Below are positions 28,534-36,392 of a stretch of 64,000 nt of DNA, in pieces (positions within the stretch are counted from its first letter, which is position 1; every line of letters begins with the position of its first letter). Origin of the DNA: Sphaerisporangium aureirubrum (GTDB taxonomy: Bacteria; Actinomycetota; Actinomycetes; Streptosporangiales; Streptosporangiaceae). The stretch is from NCBI RefSeq assembly GCF_042658925.1, contig NZ_JBHSRF010000023.1, positions 51,112 through 115,111 of the forward strand. Direction: 5' to 3'. The position numbers and the translations under genes are program-made. The notes below the pieces were generated by a model that made no database searches, was not told the DNA's origin, and was given only the letters and a program-made list of their open reading frames with translations.

Positions 28534-28565
28534 CTGAGCACAGTTACTGAGCTGGGCGGATTCGA

Positions 28566-28603
28566 TCGCGTGTACCTGGTTGCACGAGTCTTACCAACAC
28601 CCC
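28566..28603 (-). repeat. right terminal inverted repeat of transposon 1
   Basis: 38 bp, reverse complement of 2675..2712 with one mismatch; the outer end is ...AACACCCC at 28603. Confidence 0.95.
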
Positions 28604-28608
28604 GAACT
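28604..28608. repeat. target site duplication, right copy (GAACT)
   Basis: Identical to 2670..2674; directly follows the outer end of the right inverted repeat. Confidence 0.95.
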
Positions 28609-28724
28609 ACCCGGCGTCGCTGAACGGCCCGCTCCGCGCGATGCTGCAGTTCGCGGGCACCACCGTCGACGGCGAGACGTCCACCGTGTACCCGCCGCTG
28701 CTGCAGAGCGACGTCCGCTACTGA
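28609..28724 (+). pseudogene. aldo/keto reductase, 3' part
   Basis: Continues the reductase frame from base 2674: the split Tyr codon, then PASLNGPLRAMLQFAGTTVD, GETSTVYPPLLQSDVRY and stop TGA at 28722-28724. It has no start or promoter of its own. Its end overlaps by 7 bases the stop of the convergent TetR gene, showing that the backbone gene order continues normally on this side of the transposon. Confidence 0.95.
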
Positions 28725-29401
28725 GCCGCGGCCGGCGGCCCGGGATTCGCTGACGGCGGTTCCCGCACGACGGCCGCGATGACGGTGCTCACGAACCTGT
28801 GGACGTCTCCGGCCTCCGGCGGCGCGCTCTTGCGGTCGGCGAACAGCATGTGCGCGGTCCCGATCAGCGTCGGAGCGAGCGTGCCGATGTCGGCGTCCGC
28901 CGCGACGCGGCCCAGGTCCCGCTCGGCGGCGAGATAGGAGGCGATCATGGCCGCGGCCTCCGTCAGGAGCGGGACGCCGGTCGGCCAGACCTGGCGCAGC
29001 CGGGCACGCAGGGCGTCCCGGGAGATGACGAGGCCGACGATCGCCACGGCGACCGACTCGAACAGGTCCGTCAGCGCGCCGGCGAGGTTCCCGGCGACGG
29101 TGCCGGTCCCGGCGGAGGCGCGCAGGGCGGCGGACCGGCCGTCCATCCAGGCGACGCGGTCCAGCACCAGCTCGGCGAGGAAGGTGTCGAAGTCGGCGAA
29201 GTACCGGTGCAGCAGGCCCTTAGCGCAGCCCGCCTCCGTGGTGACCGCCCTGCTGGTCAGCGCGCTCGGCCCGTCCCGGAGCAGGACCCGCTCGGCGGCG
29301 TCGAACAACTGCTCGCGCGCGTCGCGGATGGCCACGCCGGTCGGCACCGTGCCTTCTCCCTTCGCCCGCCCGACCCGGTCGACGAGTGGGCACATGCCCA
29401 T
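28718..29401 (-). CDS. TetR family transcriptional regulator
   Basis: 227 residues from the ATG at 29401 (a second ATG is at 29395). N-terminal TetR HTH at about residues 25-75 (REQLFDAAERVLLRDGPSAL, then GLLHRYFADFDTFLAELV); the C-terminal part is a helical ligand-binding domain (LIGTAHMLFADRKSAPPEAG). It is divergent from a methyltransferase gene, and the short space between the two holds a tandem 16-bp dyad that includes the start region of both. It probably represses itself and the methyltransferase until a ligand binds. Confidence 0.9.
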   Translation of the reverse strand: MGMCPLVDRVGRAKGEGTVPTGVAIRDAREQLFDAAERVLLRDGPSALTSRAVTTEAGCAKGLLHRYFADFDTFLAELVLDRVAWMDGRSAALRASAGTGTVAGNLAGALTDLFESVAVAIVGLVISRDALRARLRQVWPTGVPLLTEAAAMIASYLAAERDLGRVAADADIGTLAPTLIGTAHMLFADRKSAPPEAGDVHRFVSTVIAAVVREPPSANPGPPAAAQ

Positions 29402-29422
29402 TTATAGTGGGCACATGCCCAC
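29386..29422. promoter_or_regulatory. tandem TetR-type operator between regulator and methyltransferase
   Basis: GTGGGCACATGCCCAT (29386-29401) and GTGGGCACATGCCCAC (29407-29422) are two copies of one dyad (arms GTGGGCA/TGCCCAC around CA), 21 bp apart centre to centre, i.e. two helical turns. The start codons of both divergent genes lie within the dyads. Confidence 0.75.
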
Positions 29423-30233
29423 TATATCTCCGGAACCACCCCGCCCCACCGAGCCACACCGGGCCCGGCAGGTGGCGGAGTCGTTCGGTTCGGACCCCGA
29501 CCGCTACGACCGCGCCAGGCCCCGCTATCCGAGCGCGATGGTGGAACGGATCGTCGCCGAAAGCCCCGGGCCCGCCTTCCTCGACGTCGGCACCGGCACC
29601 GGCATCGCGGCCCGGCAGTTCCAGGCGGCCGGCTGCCGGGTGCTCGGCGTCGACCCCGACGCGCGGATGGCCGACGTGGCCCGGCGGCTAGGGCTGGAGG
29701 TCGAGGTGGCGACGTTCGAGGCCTGGGACCCGGTAGGCCGGGAGTTCGACGCGGTCGTCGCGGGTCAGGCCTGGCACTGGGTGGACCCGGTCGCGGGCGC
29801 GGCCAAGGCCGCCCGGGTGCTGCGGCCCGGCGGCCTGCTGGCCGCGTTCTGGAACGTCTTCCAGTTTCCCCCCGACGTGGCGGACGCCTTCGCCGCGGTC
29901 TACCGGCGGGTGCTGCCCGACTCCCCGTTCAACGCGCAGGCGATGATGAGAAAGCCCTTGGACGGGTACCAGGTGATGTTCACCAAGGCCGCCGGCGGGA
30001 TCGGCGAGGCGGGCGGCTTCGCCGAGCCGCGGCAGTGGCGTTTCGACTGGGAGCAGCCCTACACCCGGGACGAGTGGCTGGACCAGGTGCCCACCACCGG
30101 CGGCCACACCCAGCTCCCGCCGGCCGCGCAGGAGGAGGTGCTGGCGGGCATGGCCGCCGCCCTCGACGCACACGGCGGCGGCTTCACGATGAACTACGCC
30201 ACGGTGGCGGTCACCGCGACACGAACCATCTGA
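29415..30233 (+). CDS. class I SAM-dependent methyltransferase
   Basis: 272 residues from the ATG at 29415. Motif I of the Rossmann methyltransferase fold is FLDVGTGTGIAARQF (about residues 55-70), followed by VLGVDPDARMADVARRLG, the acidic motif II, and VAGQAWHWVDPVAGAAKAAR typical of the UbiE/Methyltransf_11 group. The acceptor substrate cannot be told. It is divergent from, and probably repressed by, the TetR-type regulator. The start codon sits within the operator dyad with no ribosome site upstream, so the mRNA may be leaderless. A strong hairpin terminator overlaps the stop. Confidence 0.85.
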   Translation: MPTISPEPPRPTEPHRARQVAESFGSDPDRYDRARPRYPSAMVERIVAESPGPAFLDVGTGTGIAARQFQAAGCRVLGVDPDARMADVARRLGLEVEVATFEAWDPVGREFDAVVAGQAWHWVDPVAGAAKAARVLRPGGLLAAFWNVFQFPPDVADAFAAVYRRVLPDSPFNAQAMMRKPLDGYQVMFTKAAGGIGEAGGFAEPRQWRFDWEQPYTRDEWLDQVPTTGGHTQLPPAAQEEVLAGMAAALDAHGGGFTMNYATVAVTATRTI

Positions 30234-30261
30234 CGACGGCCCCTCGACGGGCCGTCGTCAG
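30230..30261 (+). terminator. hairpin terminator of the methyltransferase gene
   Basis: CTGACGACGGCCC (30230-30242) and GGGCCGTCGTCAG (30249-30261) form a perfect 13-bp stem with a 6-base loop. The stop codon TGA is inside the left arm. No U-tract follows, which is common in actinomycetes. Confidence 0.8.
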
Positions 30262-30366
30262 CGGCGTCGTGCCGCGCTCCTTCCAGGCCCATCCCCGCGA
30301 CGTGAGCGAGGCGGGGGAGTCACGGGATCACGCCGTCCGTTCCAGTGCGGCGGACGAACCGAGATC

Positions 30367-30801
30367 ATGGTCCGCATGGGAGCCTGCATCTTCTGCGAGA
30401 TCATCGCCGGGCGAGCCGAGGCCAGCGTCGTCCACGACGACGACCGCGTGGTGGCCATCCTGGACCGCAACCCGGCCACGGCCGGGCACGTACTCGTGAT
30501 CCCGCGCGTGCACATGGCCGGGCTCGCCGACGCCGACGACGCGACCGGAACGGCGATCTGGCGGGCCGCACGGCTCGTGTCGGGCGCGTTGCGGGCGTCG
30601 GGACTCCGCTGTGACGGGGTGCGGTTGTCGCTGGCCGACGGCGAGGCCGCCGGGCAGGACGTCTTCCACCTCCACCTGCACCTGGTGCCGCGTTATCCGG
30701 GGGACGGCGTCGTGGTCACCGCCGACCGGAAGAGGCGCCCGCGCGAGGTCCTCGACCAGGACGCGGCGCTGATCCGGCAGGCGCTCCGGGCCGCCCCGTG
30801 A
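30367..30801 (+). CDS. HIT family hydrolase
   Basis: 144 residues (or 141 from the ATG at 30376, MGACIFCEIIAG, which matches relatives better). The family opening CIFCEIIAG with the zinc-type Cys pair, GHVLVIPRVHMAGL, and the histidine triad HLHLHLVPR at His101, 103 and 105 are all present. HIT proteins hydrolyse nucleotide phosphoramidates or dinucleoside polyphosphates. The gene is full length and stands alone between a terminator and a convergent oxidoreductase gene. Confidence 0.88.
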   Translation: MVRMGACIFCEIIAGRAEASVVHDDDRVVAILDRNPATAGHVLVIPRVHMAGLADADDATGTAIWRAARLVSGALRASGLRCDGVRLSLADGEAAGQDVFHLHLHLVPRYPGDGVVVTADRKRRPREVLDQDAALIRQALRAAP

Positions 30802-30854
30802 GCCTTGGCGGCCTGATCCTGCGCACCGGACCCACCTGACGAGCCCGCGGCCGC

Positions 30855-31796
30855 TCAGCGGTGGGTGCCGTGAGCGGTGATGACGATCTTCCCTCGCCGG
30901 GGGCCCCGCGTGGCGGCCTCGTGCGCCTGGGCCGCCTGGGACATGGGGAACACGTCCCGCACGGGAACCCGGAAGCGGCCTTCCGCCGAGAGGGCTGCCG
31001 CGAGCGGGAGCCCGTGGTGCCCGCTGGGTTCGCCGCCGAATTCGCCGAGCGAGATGCCGACCCCGAGGTCCCGGCCGGTGAAGTCCGCGATGGTGAGGAC
31101 GGACGCCGCCGAGCCGGTGATCGCGACGAGCTCGGCGAGTGAACCGGCACCGGCGACGTCCAGGGCGAGATCGACCCGCCCGGCGTCCAGGGCGCGGACC
31201 CGGCCCGCCAGCCCCGGCCCGTAGGGGACGGGGGTCGCGCCGAGCCCGGCCACGAAGCTCTGGTTCTCCGGGCGCACCGTGCCGATCACGCGGGCGCCGC
31301 GGGCGGCGGCCAGCTGGACGGCGACGCTTCCGACGCCGCCCGCGGCGCCGTCGATCAGGAGCGTCGTCCCCGCGCGCACGTCGAGCCGGTCGAGCGCCCG
31401 GGTGGCCGTCTCGACGCTCGTACCGGCGGCACCGGCTTCCGTCCACGACATCGAGGACGGCTTCCCGGCCCAGAACCTCAGGACGGCGAACTCGGCGGTG
31501 GCACCGCCCAGCCGTGACACGTCGACCGCGCCGAACACCTCGTCCCCCACCGCGAACCCGGAGACACCCGCGCCGACCTCGTCGATCACCCCGGCCGCGT
31601 CCACCCCCGGGACGTGGGGAAGCGCGACCTGGCGGCTGGACGGTGAGAGGCCGGCGCGCAGCGCGACGTCGACCGGTGAGACCCCGGCGGCCTCGACTCT
31701 GATCCGGACCTCGCCCGGCCCCGCGTGCGGCTCGGGGAACGGACCCATGGTGAGCACTTCGGGAGGACCGAACCGGTGGAACTGAACTGCGAACAC
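30855..31796 (-). CDS. NADP-dependent quinone/enone oxidoreductase (MDR)
   Basis: 313 residues from the GTG at 31796, chosen because AGGAAG lies 6 bases upstream; a GTG six bases earlier is too close to that site. The N-terminus FAVQFHRFGPPEVLTM, the substrate-binding VPGVDAAGVIDEVGAGVSGF, the cofactor loop LLIDGAAGGVGSVAVQLA and ARGARVIGTVRPENQSF define a zinc-independent quinone reductase-like MDR protein. It is divergent from a TetR gene across about 100 bases that include an ACCGT-N5-ACGGT dyad, so it is the probable target of that regulator. Confidence 0.87.
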   Translation of the reverse strand: MFAVQFHRFGPPEVLTMGPFPEPHAGPGEVRIRVEAAGVSPVDVALRAGLSPSSRQVALPHVPGVDAAGVIDEVGAGVSGFAVGDEVFGAVDVSRLGGATAEFAVLRFWAGKPSSMSWTEAGAAGTSVETATRALDRLDVRAGTTLLIDGAAGGVGSVAVQLAAARGARVIGTVRPENQSFVAGLGATPVPYGPGLAGRVRALDAGRVDLALDVAGAGSLAELVAITGSAASVLTIADFTGRDLGVGISLGEFGGEPSGHHGLPLAAALSAEGRFRVPVRDVFPMSQAAQAHEAATRGPRRGKIVITAHGTHR

Positions 31797-31824
31797 GTGC
31801 ACCTTCCTGGCATCTACCTGCAAG

Positions 31825-31839
31825 ACCGTGCCATACGGT
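31825..31839. promoter_or_regulatory. dyad operator between oxidoreductase and TetR genes
   Basis: ACCGT-GCCAT-ACGGT, a perfect dyad with 5-bp arms, sits 29 bases upstream of the oxidoreductase start and upstream of the TetR coding region. Confidence 0.55.
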
Positions 31840-31899
31840 AGGCCGGGAAACGGATCGGCTGTTTCGGATCGGGCCGAAGTGAGAGGTGCGCGCAGGACA

Positions 31900-32481
31900 T
31901 TGACTCGGAAACCCCGCACGGACGCCGAACACAACCGGCGGCACATCGTGGCGGTCGCGCGCGCCGCGTTCGCCGCGGACGGGCTGGACCTGCCCATGCG
32001 CGAGATCGCCCGCCGCGCCGGCCTTGGCGTCGCCACGGTCTACCGGCACTTCCCGTCGCGCCCCGATCTCATCGGCGCCGTGCTCGCCGAGCAGGTGGCC
32101 CACTGCGTCGCCGAGATGCGAGCCGCTCTGGACGACCCCGACCCCTGGCGGGCGCTGTGCGCCACCGTCCGCGGCTTCTCCGAACGCCAGCTCCGCGACC
32201 GGGGACTGAACGAGGTGCTGCTCGGTTCTCACGCGGCGGCACTGAAGTTCACCGAAGAGCGCCGCGCCCAGGAAAGAGGCCTCGAACTGCTCGTCGAGCG
32301 TGCCCGGAGCGCGGGCGCCGTCCGTCCTGACATGTCGGTGGAGGACGTGCGGGTCGGCCTGCTGGCCATCGCCTCCTTTCGGGCCCTGCCCCCCGGGAGG
32401 GCGGACGCCGCGGTCAGGCGGCTGGCGAACCTGCTGCTCGCCGGCCTGTCCGCCCGCGAGCGCTCACCCGCGAGCGGATGA
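31900..32481 (+). CDS. TetR family transcriptional regulator
   Basis: 193 residues if started at the TTG at 31900 (LTRKPRTDAEHNRRHIV, preceded by AGGA), the common family opening; GTG codons at 31879 and 31828 are alternatives, but 31828 would lie inside the dyad. HTH at about residues 12-58 (VARAAFAADGLDLPMREIAR, then GLGVATVYRHFPSRPDLIGA). The rest is the all-helical C-terminal domain. Divergent from the quinone oxidoreductase. Its 3' end overlaps the convergent BtrH-type gene by 18 bases. Confidence 0.85.
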   Translation: MTRKPRTDAEHNRRHIVAVARAAFAADGLDLPMREIARRAGLGVATVYRHFPSRPDLIGAVLAEQVAHCVAEMRAALDDPDPWRALCATVRGFSERQLRDRGLNEVLLGSHAAALKFTEERRAQERGLELLVERARSAGAVRPDMSVEDVRVGLLAIASFRALPPGRADAAVRRLANLLLAGLSARERSPASG

Positions 32482-33483
32482 ACTCCGTCGGGGCTCACCG
32501 CCCAGGCGGCTAAGCGCCTCCATGGCCTCGCGCTCTACGCGGGAAAGTTCGCACAGGACGGTGCCCGCCTGTTCGAGGCACTGCGCGTCGCCTGATTCAC
32601 CGGCCTTCGTGATCAGAGCCGCGGCTTCCGTCCACAAGATGGCCGCCTCGGAGTACAGCCTGTGCCCGGTGCGCAGGTGATCGCTGTCGAGCACTTGGAC
32701 GCATTCGGCGAGGAAGTCGCGGTAGAGGTTGCGGAACAGGGCGCCGCCGGTGCCGGCCTTCTCCATCAACATGGCGGCCTGGGGCAGGTCCCGCCGCGGG
32801 TCATCGGTCCGCTGAAGCCAGGCGGGTACCAGCTTGCCGGCCTTCTGGATGCCGCGGTGGCCCAGGTTGGCGATGGGCGGATCGAGGAAGGCGCCGGCGC
32901 AGGCCGTGATCGCGGGAACGATCCGGCCGTCCGGGGAGGGCGGGTTCCCCGGGACGGTGAGGGTGAAGGATCGGTGCCTGGCGGTCATCGGGCCGCGCGC
33001 GGCTCTGGCCTGGGCGAGGCTGGTCAGGCTGGTGGACACCGCTCCGCCCTGCTGGTCGGTGTCCACCAGGTAGGCGTCATGGTCGTCGTAGCCGTACATG
33101 GCGGCGACATGACCGCCGAAGTGCACCTTCGACCCGAAGTAGTCCAGGTGATAGCTGTCGAGCTGTAGCCCGACGGGGTGGCCGGCGTCGATGAGGGCCG
33201 CCACGTTCTCCCATGCCCTGCGCGGGGAGGTGGTCTCCTGGACCACGAGATCCAGCCCGAGCCTGGCGGCGAGGTTCCTGGTGAGGTCGAAAGGCCTGAC
33301 CCGTCCCCCGAGGAAGGGAAAGCCCATGTTCTTGCCGTCCCAGTAGATGAAGGACAAACCGGAGCCGAGCCCGAAGAGCATGGGCTCCGACAGATCGAGC
33401 CCTTGGTGCCGCAGCAGCACCCCCAGCGCCGACGTCTCGCAGTGCTGCGTACCGCGGGCATCGATGTCTCGCACCTTCGTCAT
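32464..33483 (-). CDS. BtrH N-terminal domain / DUF4872 protein
   Basis: 339 residues from the ATG at 33483 (MTKVRDIDARG). The N-terminal half matches the butirosin biosynthesis protein H domain: HCETSALGVLLRHQGLDLSE with the conserved Cys, GLGSGLSFIYW, and HFGGHVAAMYGYDDHDAYLV with the conserved His, a papain-like arrangement. The C-terminal half corresponds to DUF4872. In butirosin synthesis BtrH transfers an acyl group from a carrier protein; related proteins occur in many peptide and aminoglycoside clusters. No carrier protein or other biosynthetic gene is nearby, so the role here is unknown. Confidence 0.8.
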   Translation of the reverse strand: MTKVRDIDARGTQHCETSALGVLLRHQGLDLSEPMLFGLGSGLSFIYWDGKNMGFPFLGGRVRPFDLTRNLAARLGLDLVVQETTSPRRAWENVAALIDAGHPVGLQLDSYHLDYFGSKVHFGGHVAAMYGYDDHDAYLVDTDQQGGAVSTSLTSLAQARAARGPMTARHRSFTLTVPGNPPSPDGRIVPAITACAGAFLDPPIANLGHRGIQKAGKLVPAWLQRTDDPRRDLPQAAMLMEKAGTGGALFRNLYRDFLAECVQVLDSDHLRTGHRLYSEAAILWTEAAALITKAGESGDAQCLEQAGTVLCELSRVEREAMEALSRLGGEPRRSSSARG

Positions 33484-33627
33484 GTCATGCCCTCCATGCG
33501 TACTGCGGGAGCCACCGGAATACGGTTGAAAACGGGCCGCGGGCTTGATCACCGGTCGTTAAGATCTGAGGATTCGCGCTGATCGGTGACGGTTTCCGGG
33601 CGTTCGGGGGACGTCGATCGATGTGGT

Positions 33628-34119
33628 TCACCGTGTTCGCGGTGCCGCCTTGCGCTCATGCCAGCGGCGCATCATCGCGTGGGTCTCGTCCCTGAGGAAC
33701 TGGATGAGCTCGAGCGTCTCGTTCAGCCGGTCGGCCGCCGGCGAGTCACCCAGGATGGCGATGCCTTCTCGCAGGTCGGCCTCGCCTCTTTCGAGGAACG
33801 GGTTCGCGAGGAACGTGGACTCGTACCACGAGCCGTCCACGACGTAGGCGTGGCGGCGCGTTCCCGGGTCCCGTTCCGTGCGGATGAGACGGATCTGGAC
33901 CAGGTAGCGGACGGCGCCCGAGACCCCGCCGGTGCTGGCGTGCAGCCATGTCGCCAGCTCGGCCGCGGTCATCCGCCCGCTCTCGCTGGCCAGGAGCGTC
34001 GCGAAGACGCGCGCGGCGAGGCGCGGGAAGCCGGCGTCGGCGAGGGTGGAGGCGAAGCGCTCGACGAATCTGCCGAGCTCGTCCATCTCGTCTTCGCGCA
34101 CGGCGCTCCCTTCGGCCAT
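33628..34119 (-). CDS. GbsR/MarR-type transcriptional regulator
   Basis: 163 residues. A winged-helix domain occupies about residues 15-100 (FVERFASTLADAGFPRLAAR, VFATLLASESGRMTAAELAT, STGGVSGAVRYLVQIRLIRT) in the pattern of GbsR-like regulators, with a helical C-terminal part (LNETLELIQFLRDETHAMMR). Divergent from a CocE/NonD hydrolase gene; a perfect 8-bp-arm dyad in an AT-rich patch lies between them, 28 bases from its start, and is the likely operator. It probably represses the hydrolase gene. Confidence 0.82.
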   Translation of the reverse strand: MAEGSAVREDEMDELGRFVERFASTLADAGFPRLAARVFATLLASESGRMTAAELATWLHASTGGVSGAVRYLVQIRLIRTERDPGTRRHAYVVDGSWYESTFLANPFLERGEADLREGIAILGDSPAADRLNETLELIQFLRDETHAMMRRWHERKAAPRTR

Positions 34120-34146
34120 CTCGCCACAGGGTACCGCAGTAGCATG

Positions 34147-34170
34147 AACTTTCAGTAATTAATGAAAGTT
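34147..34170. promoter_or_regulatory. operator dyad between GbsR-like regulator and hydrolase
   Basis: AACTTTCA-GTAATTAA-TGAAAGTT: perfect 8-bp arms around an 8-bp AT-only-type centre (TAATTAA is itself palindromic). The patch stands out in a GC-rich region and likely overlaps the divergent promoters. Confidence 0.75.
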
Positions 34171-34247
34171 GGTGTTACTGTGTGCCAAGACGGTGCACAA
34201 GGGACACCGCGCATCGCCAGGCACGTGTTGTGATGCGGAGGAGAGAG

Positions 34248-35903
34248 ATGGACCAACGAGCCAAGGATCGGGCGCTCGGGCAACGGCTCGCCGACCTGCT
34301 GTGGGCGAAGTACGCTCGGCTGCCCCCTTCGACGAGCGACTACAGCGTGACCCGCGACGTGCGGATCCCGATGAGAGACGGCGTCGAACTGCTCGCGGAT
34401 CTCCTGGAGCCGAAGGGACCGGCGTCGGGAACGATTCTCGTCAGCTCCCCTTACGGCTACAACGTGATGGGGTCGGCCATGACCGGCGGCATGTTCGCCT
34501 GCCGCGGTTATCGGGTCGTGCTGGTCCGGTGGCGCGGCACGTTCGGATCGGGGGGAATCTTCGAACCGCACATGCGGGAAGCCGACGACGCGGCCGACGT
34601 CGTCGCTTGGATGCGCGAGCAGCCGTGGTTCGACGGGCGCTTCGCCGCGCACGGCTTCTCATCGGTCGGCTTCGCCGCGTGGGCGTTGCTGACGGATCCG
34701 CCTCCAGAGCTGGCCACAGCGGTCATCGCGTGCGCGCCGCACGACTTCGGCGCGTTCGTCTACACCGGCGGGGCGTTCCTGCTCAGCACCATGTTCGAAT
34801 GGTCGTTCGCCACGACCAAGCAAGAAAAGCCCATCCTGCCTCGCATCTTTGCGGTTCTCTCGTCCCGGGGCCGTATCAAGGAGGCCCTGGCAGCGCTTCC
34901 GCTGGCCGACGCCGCCGAAAAGCTGATGGACGGGAAGGCGCCCTGGTACCGCGAGTGGGTCGGCCGGCGGGATCTGGGCGACCCATGGTGGAAGCGCGCC
35001 GACCTGACGGAAGCGCTGGATCGGGTGCACGTCCCCGTGCTGCTTCAGGGCGGCTGGCAGGACGGCTTTCTTCGCCAGACGCTGACAGGGTACGCGCGGC
35101 TGGCCGAGCGGGGCGTCGACGCCGGACTCACCATGGGCCCGTGGACGCATGCTCAGGGGGGCGCCGAGGGTGCCCGCGTCCTGCTCCCCGAAGCCCTCGC
35201 TTGGTTCGACGAGCATCTGGCCGGATCACGCGACCGGCACCGCGCCACCCCGGTCAAGGTGTTCCTCAGCGGCCCCGGCGAGGGGTGGCGCGACCTTCCG
35301 GCCTGGCCGCCGGCGACGGTCGAGCAGATCCTGTATCCCCGCTCCGGCGGACTCCTGGCGGCTCAACCGGCCGACGCGGGAGAAGTGAGCGAGTTCGTGT
35401 ACGACCCCGCCCGGCCGACTCCCACGTACGGTGGCGCGTTCGTCACGCAGGTTTCCCCGGGAGTGACGGCAGGCTACACGGATGACAGCGCGCTCGCCTC
35501 GCGTTCCGATGTGCTGGCATTCACGTCAGACCCGTTGACCACGGAGCTCGAAGTCGTCGGCAGCCCGGTCGTAGAACTGGGCCACAGCTCCGACAACCCC
35601 TTCGCCGACCTGTTCGTTCGCGTGTCGGAAGTGGATGCCCAAGGCCGCTCACGCAACATCAGCGACGGGTTCGTCCGACTCGATCCTTCGGCGGCCCAGG
35701 GCCTGATTCGTATGGAGCTCGACGCCGTGGCGCACCGGTTCTCGCGGAACAGCCGGATTCGGCTGGTCGTCGCGGGCGGGTCGCATCCGCGCTGGGAGCG
35801 GAACCTGGGAACCGGCGACGACCCGGCCACCTCAACGAGGATGCTGCCGTCACACCGGACGATCGACCTGTCGATCTCACAGCTCGTGGTTCCGGTCACC
35901 TGA
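34248..35903 (+). CDS. CocE/NonD family hydrolase
   Basis: 551 residues from the ATG at 34248, preceded by GGAGGAGAG. An alpha/beta-hydrolase of the X-Pro dipeptidyl-peptidase (S15) class: DVRIPMRDGVELLADLLEP at the start, RGTFGSGGIFEP, the nucleophile elbow HGFSSVGFAAW, the acid in GGWQDGFLRQ and the His in GPWTHAQGG. The last 200 residues are the jelly-roll CocE/NonD C-terminal domain (FADLFVRVSEVDAQGRSRNI). No signal peptide, so it is cytoplasmic. Such enzymes split esters (cocaine esterase) or acylated amines. Divergent from the GbsR-like regulator, which probably controls it. Confidence 0.9.
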   Translation: MDQRAKDRALGQRLADLLWAKYARLPPSTSDYSVTRDVRIPMRDGVELLADLLEPKGPASGTILVSSPYGYNVMGSAMTGGMFACRGYRVVLVRWRGTFGSGGIFEPHMREADDAADVVAWMREQPWFDGRFAAHGFSSVGFAAWALLTDPPPELATAVIACAPHDFGAFVYTGGAFLLSTMFEWSFATTKQEKPILPRIFAVLSSRGRIKEALAALPLADAAEKLMDGKAPWYREWVGRRDLGDPWWKRADLTEALDRVHVPVLLQGGWQDGFLRQTLTGYARLAERGVDAGLTMGPWTHAQGGAEGARVLLPEALAWFDEHLAGSRDRHRATPVKVFLSGPGEGWRDLPAWPPATVEQILYPRSGGLLAAQPADAGEVSEFVYDPARPTPTYGGAFVTQVSPGVTAGYTDDSALASRSDVLAFTSDPLTTELEVVGSPVVELGHSSDNPFADLFVRVSEVDAQGRSRNISDGFVRLDPSAAQGLIRMELDAVAHRFSRNSRIRLVVAGGSHPRWERNLGTGDDPATSTRMLPSHRTIDLSISQLVVPVT

Positions 35904-35931
35904 TCCAAGCCGGTGAAAGCTAGACTGGAGA

Positions 35932-36357
35932 GTGGCTCTTACGCATAAAGAAGTCTTCGAGCGGTACATGTATGCCGGTGCGATCACCCGGAACCCGGAA
36001 GCGATCGCCGCGATGTTCACCGAGGACGGCGTGTACGACTCGCCCCTTGTTCCCGACGGCCATCCGCTCCGGCACCTGGTGGGCCGCGATGCGATCCGGA
36101 CCGGGACCGGCGTGTATCACCGGCAACCGGCCTACCAGGCCGCGGTGAACCTCGAACGGTCTGCCTACACCCTGCACGACACCTCGGATCCCGACGTTTT
36201 CATCGCCGAGATCGACGTCGCCTTCGACGAAGCCGACGGGCGGCGGACGACGATGTCCCTCGTGCAGATCTTCCGCCTCCGCGACGGGCAGATCGCCATG
36301 CTTCGCGACTACTTCTCGGAGGTGCCGTCCGCCGCCTACGACGGCGGCTCGAGCTGA
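35932..36357 (+). CDS. SnoaL-like / NTF2-fold protein
   Basis: 141 residues from a GTG at 35932. The pattern FERYMYAGAITRNPEAIAAM, FTEDGVYDSPLV, and the C-terminal strand MSLVQIFRLRDGQIAMLRDY is that of the nuclear transport factor 2 superfamily (SnoaL-like). These fold as small cones that act as isomerases, cyclases or ligand binders. It follows the hydrolase by 28 bases on the same strand and may be co-transcribed. The substrate is unknown. Confidence 0.8.
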   Translation: MALTHKEVFERYMYAGAITRNPEAIAAMFTEDGVYDSPLVPDGHPLRHLVGRDAIRTGTGVYHRQPAYQAAVNLERSAYTLHDTSDPDVFIAEIDVAFDEADGRRTTMSLVQIFRLRDGQIAMLRDYFSEVPSAAYDGGSS

Positions 36358-36392
36358 TCCCTTGAGCCGGGCGGCCGGTCTCCCCACGCGTG

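Larger units (their letters stand above)
2675..28603. mobile_element. transposon 1: 25.9-kb Tn3-family transposon inserted in an aldo/keto reductase gene
   Basis: The boundaries are defined by terminal inverted repeats of 38 bp starting with GGGG (2675..2712 and 28566..28603, 37/38 identical) and by a perfect 5-bp direct duplication of the target, GAACT, outside both ends. A 38-bp repeat beginning GGGG with a 5-bp duplication is the classical Tn3-family signature. The right end carries Tn3-type tnpA sequence starting within about 70-200 bp of the repeat. The interior holds a PadR/membrane pair, an AAA+/membrane pair, the PASTA/RHS operon, IS remnants and a nested Tn554-like element. No intact tnpA and no resolvase gene is visible, so it is probably immobile now unless helped in trans. 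Confidence 0.95.
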
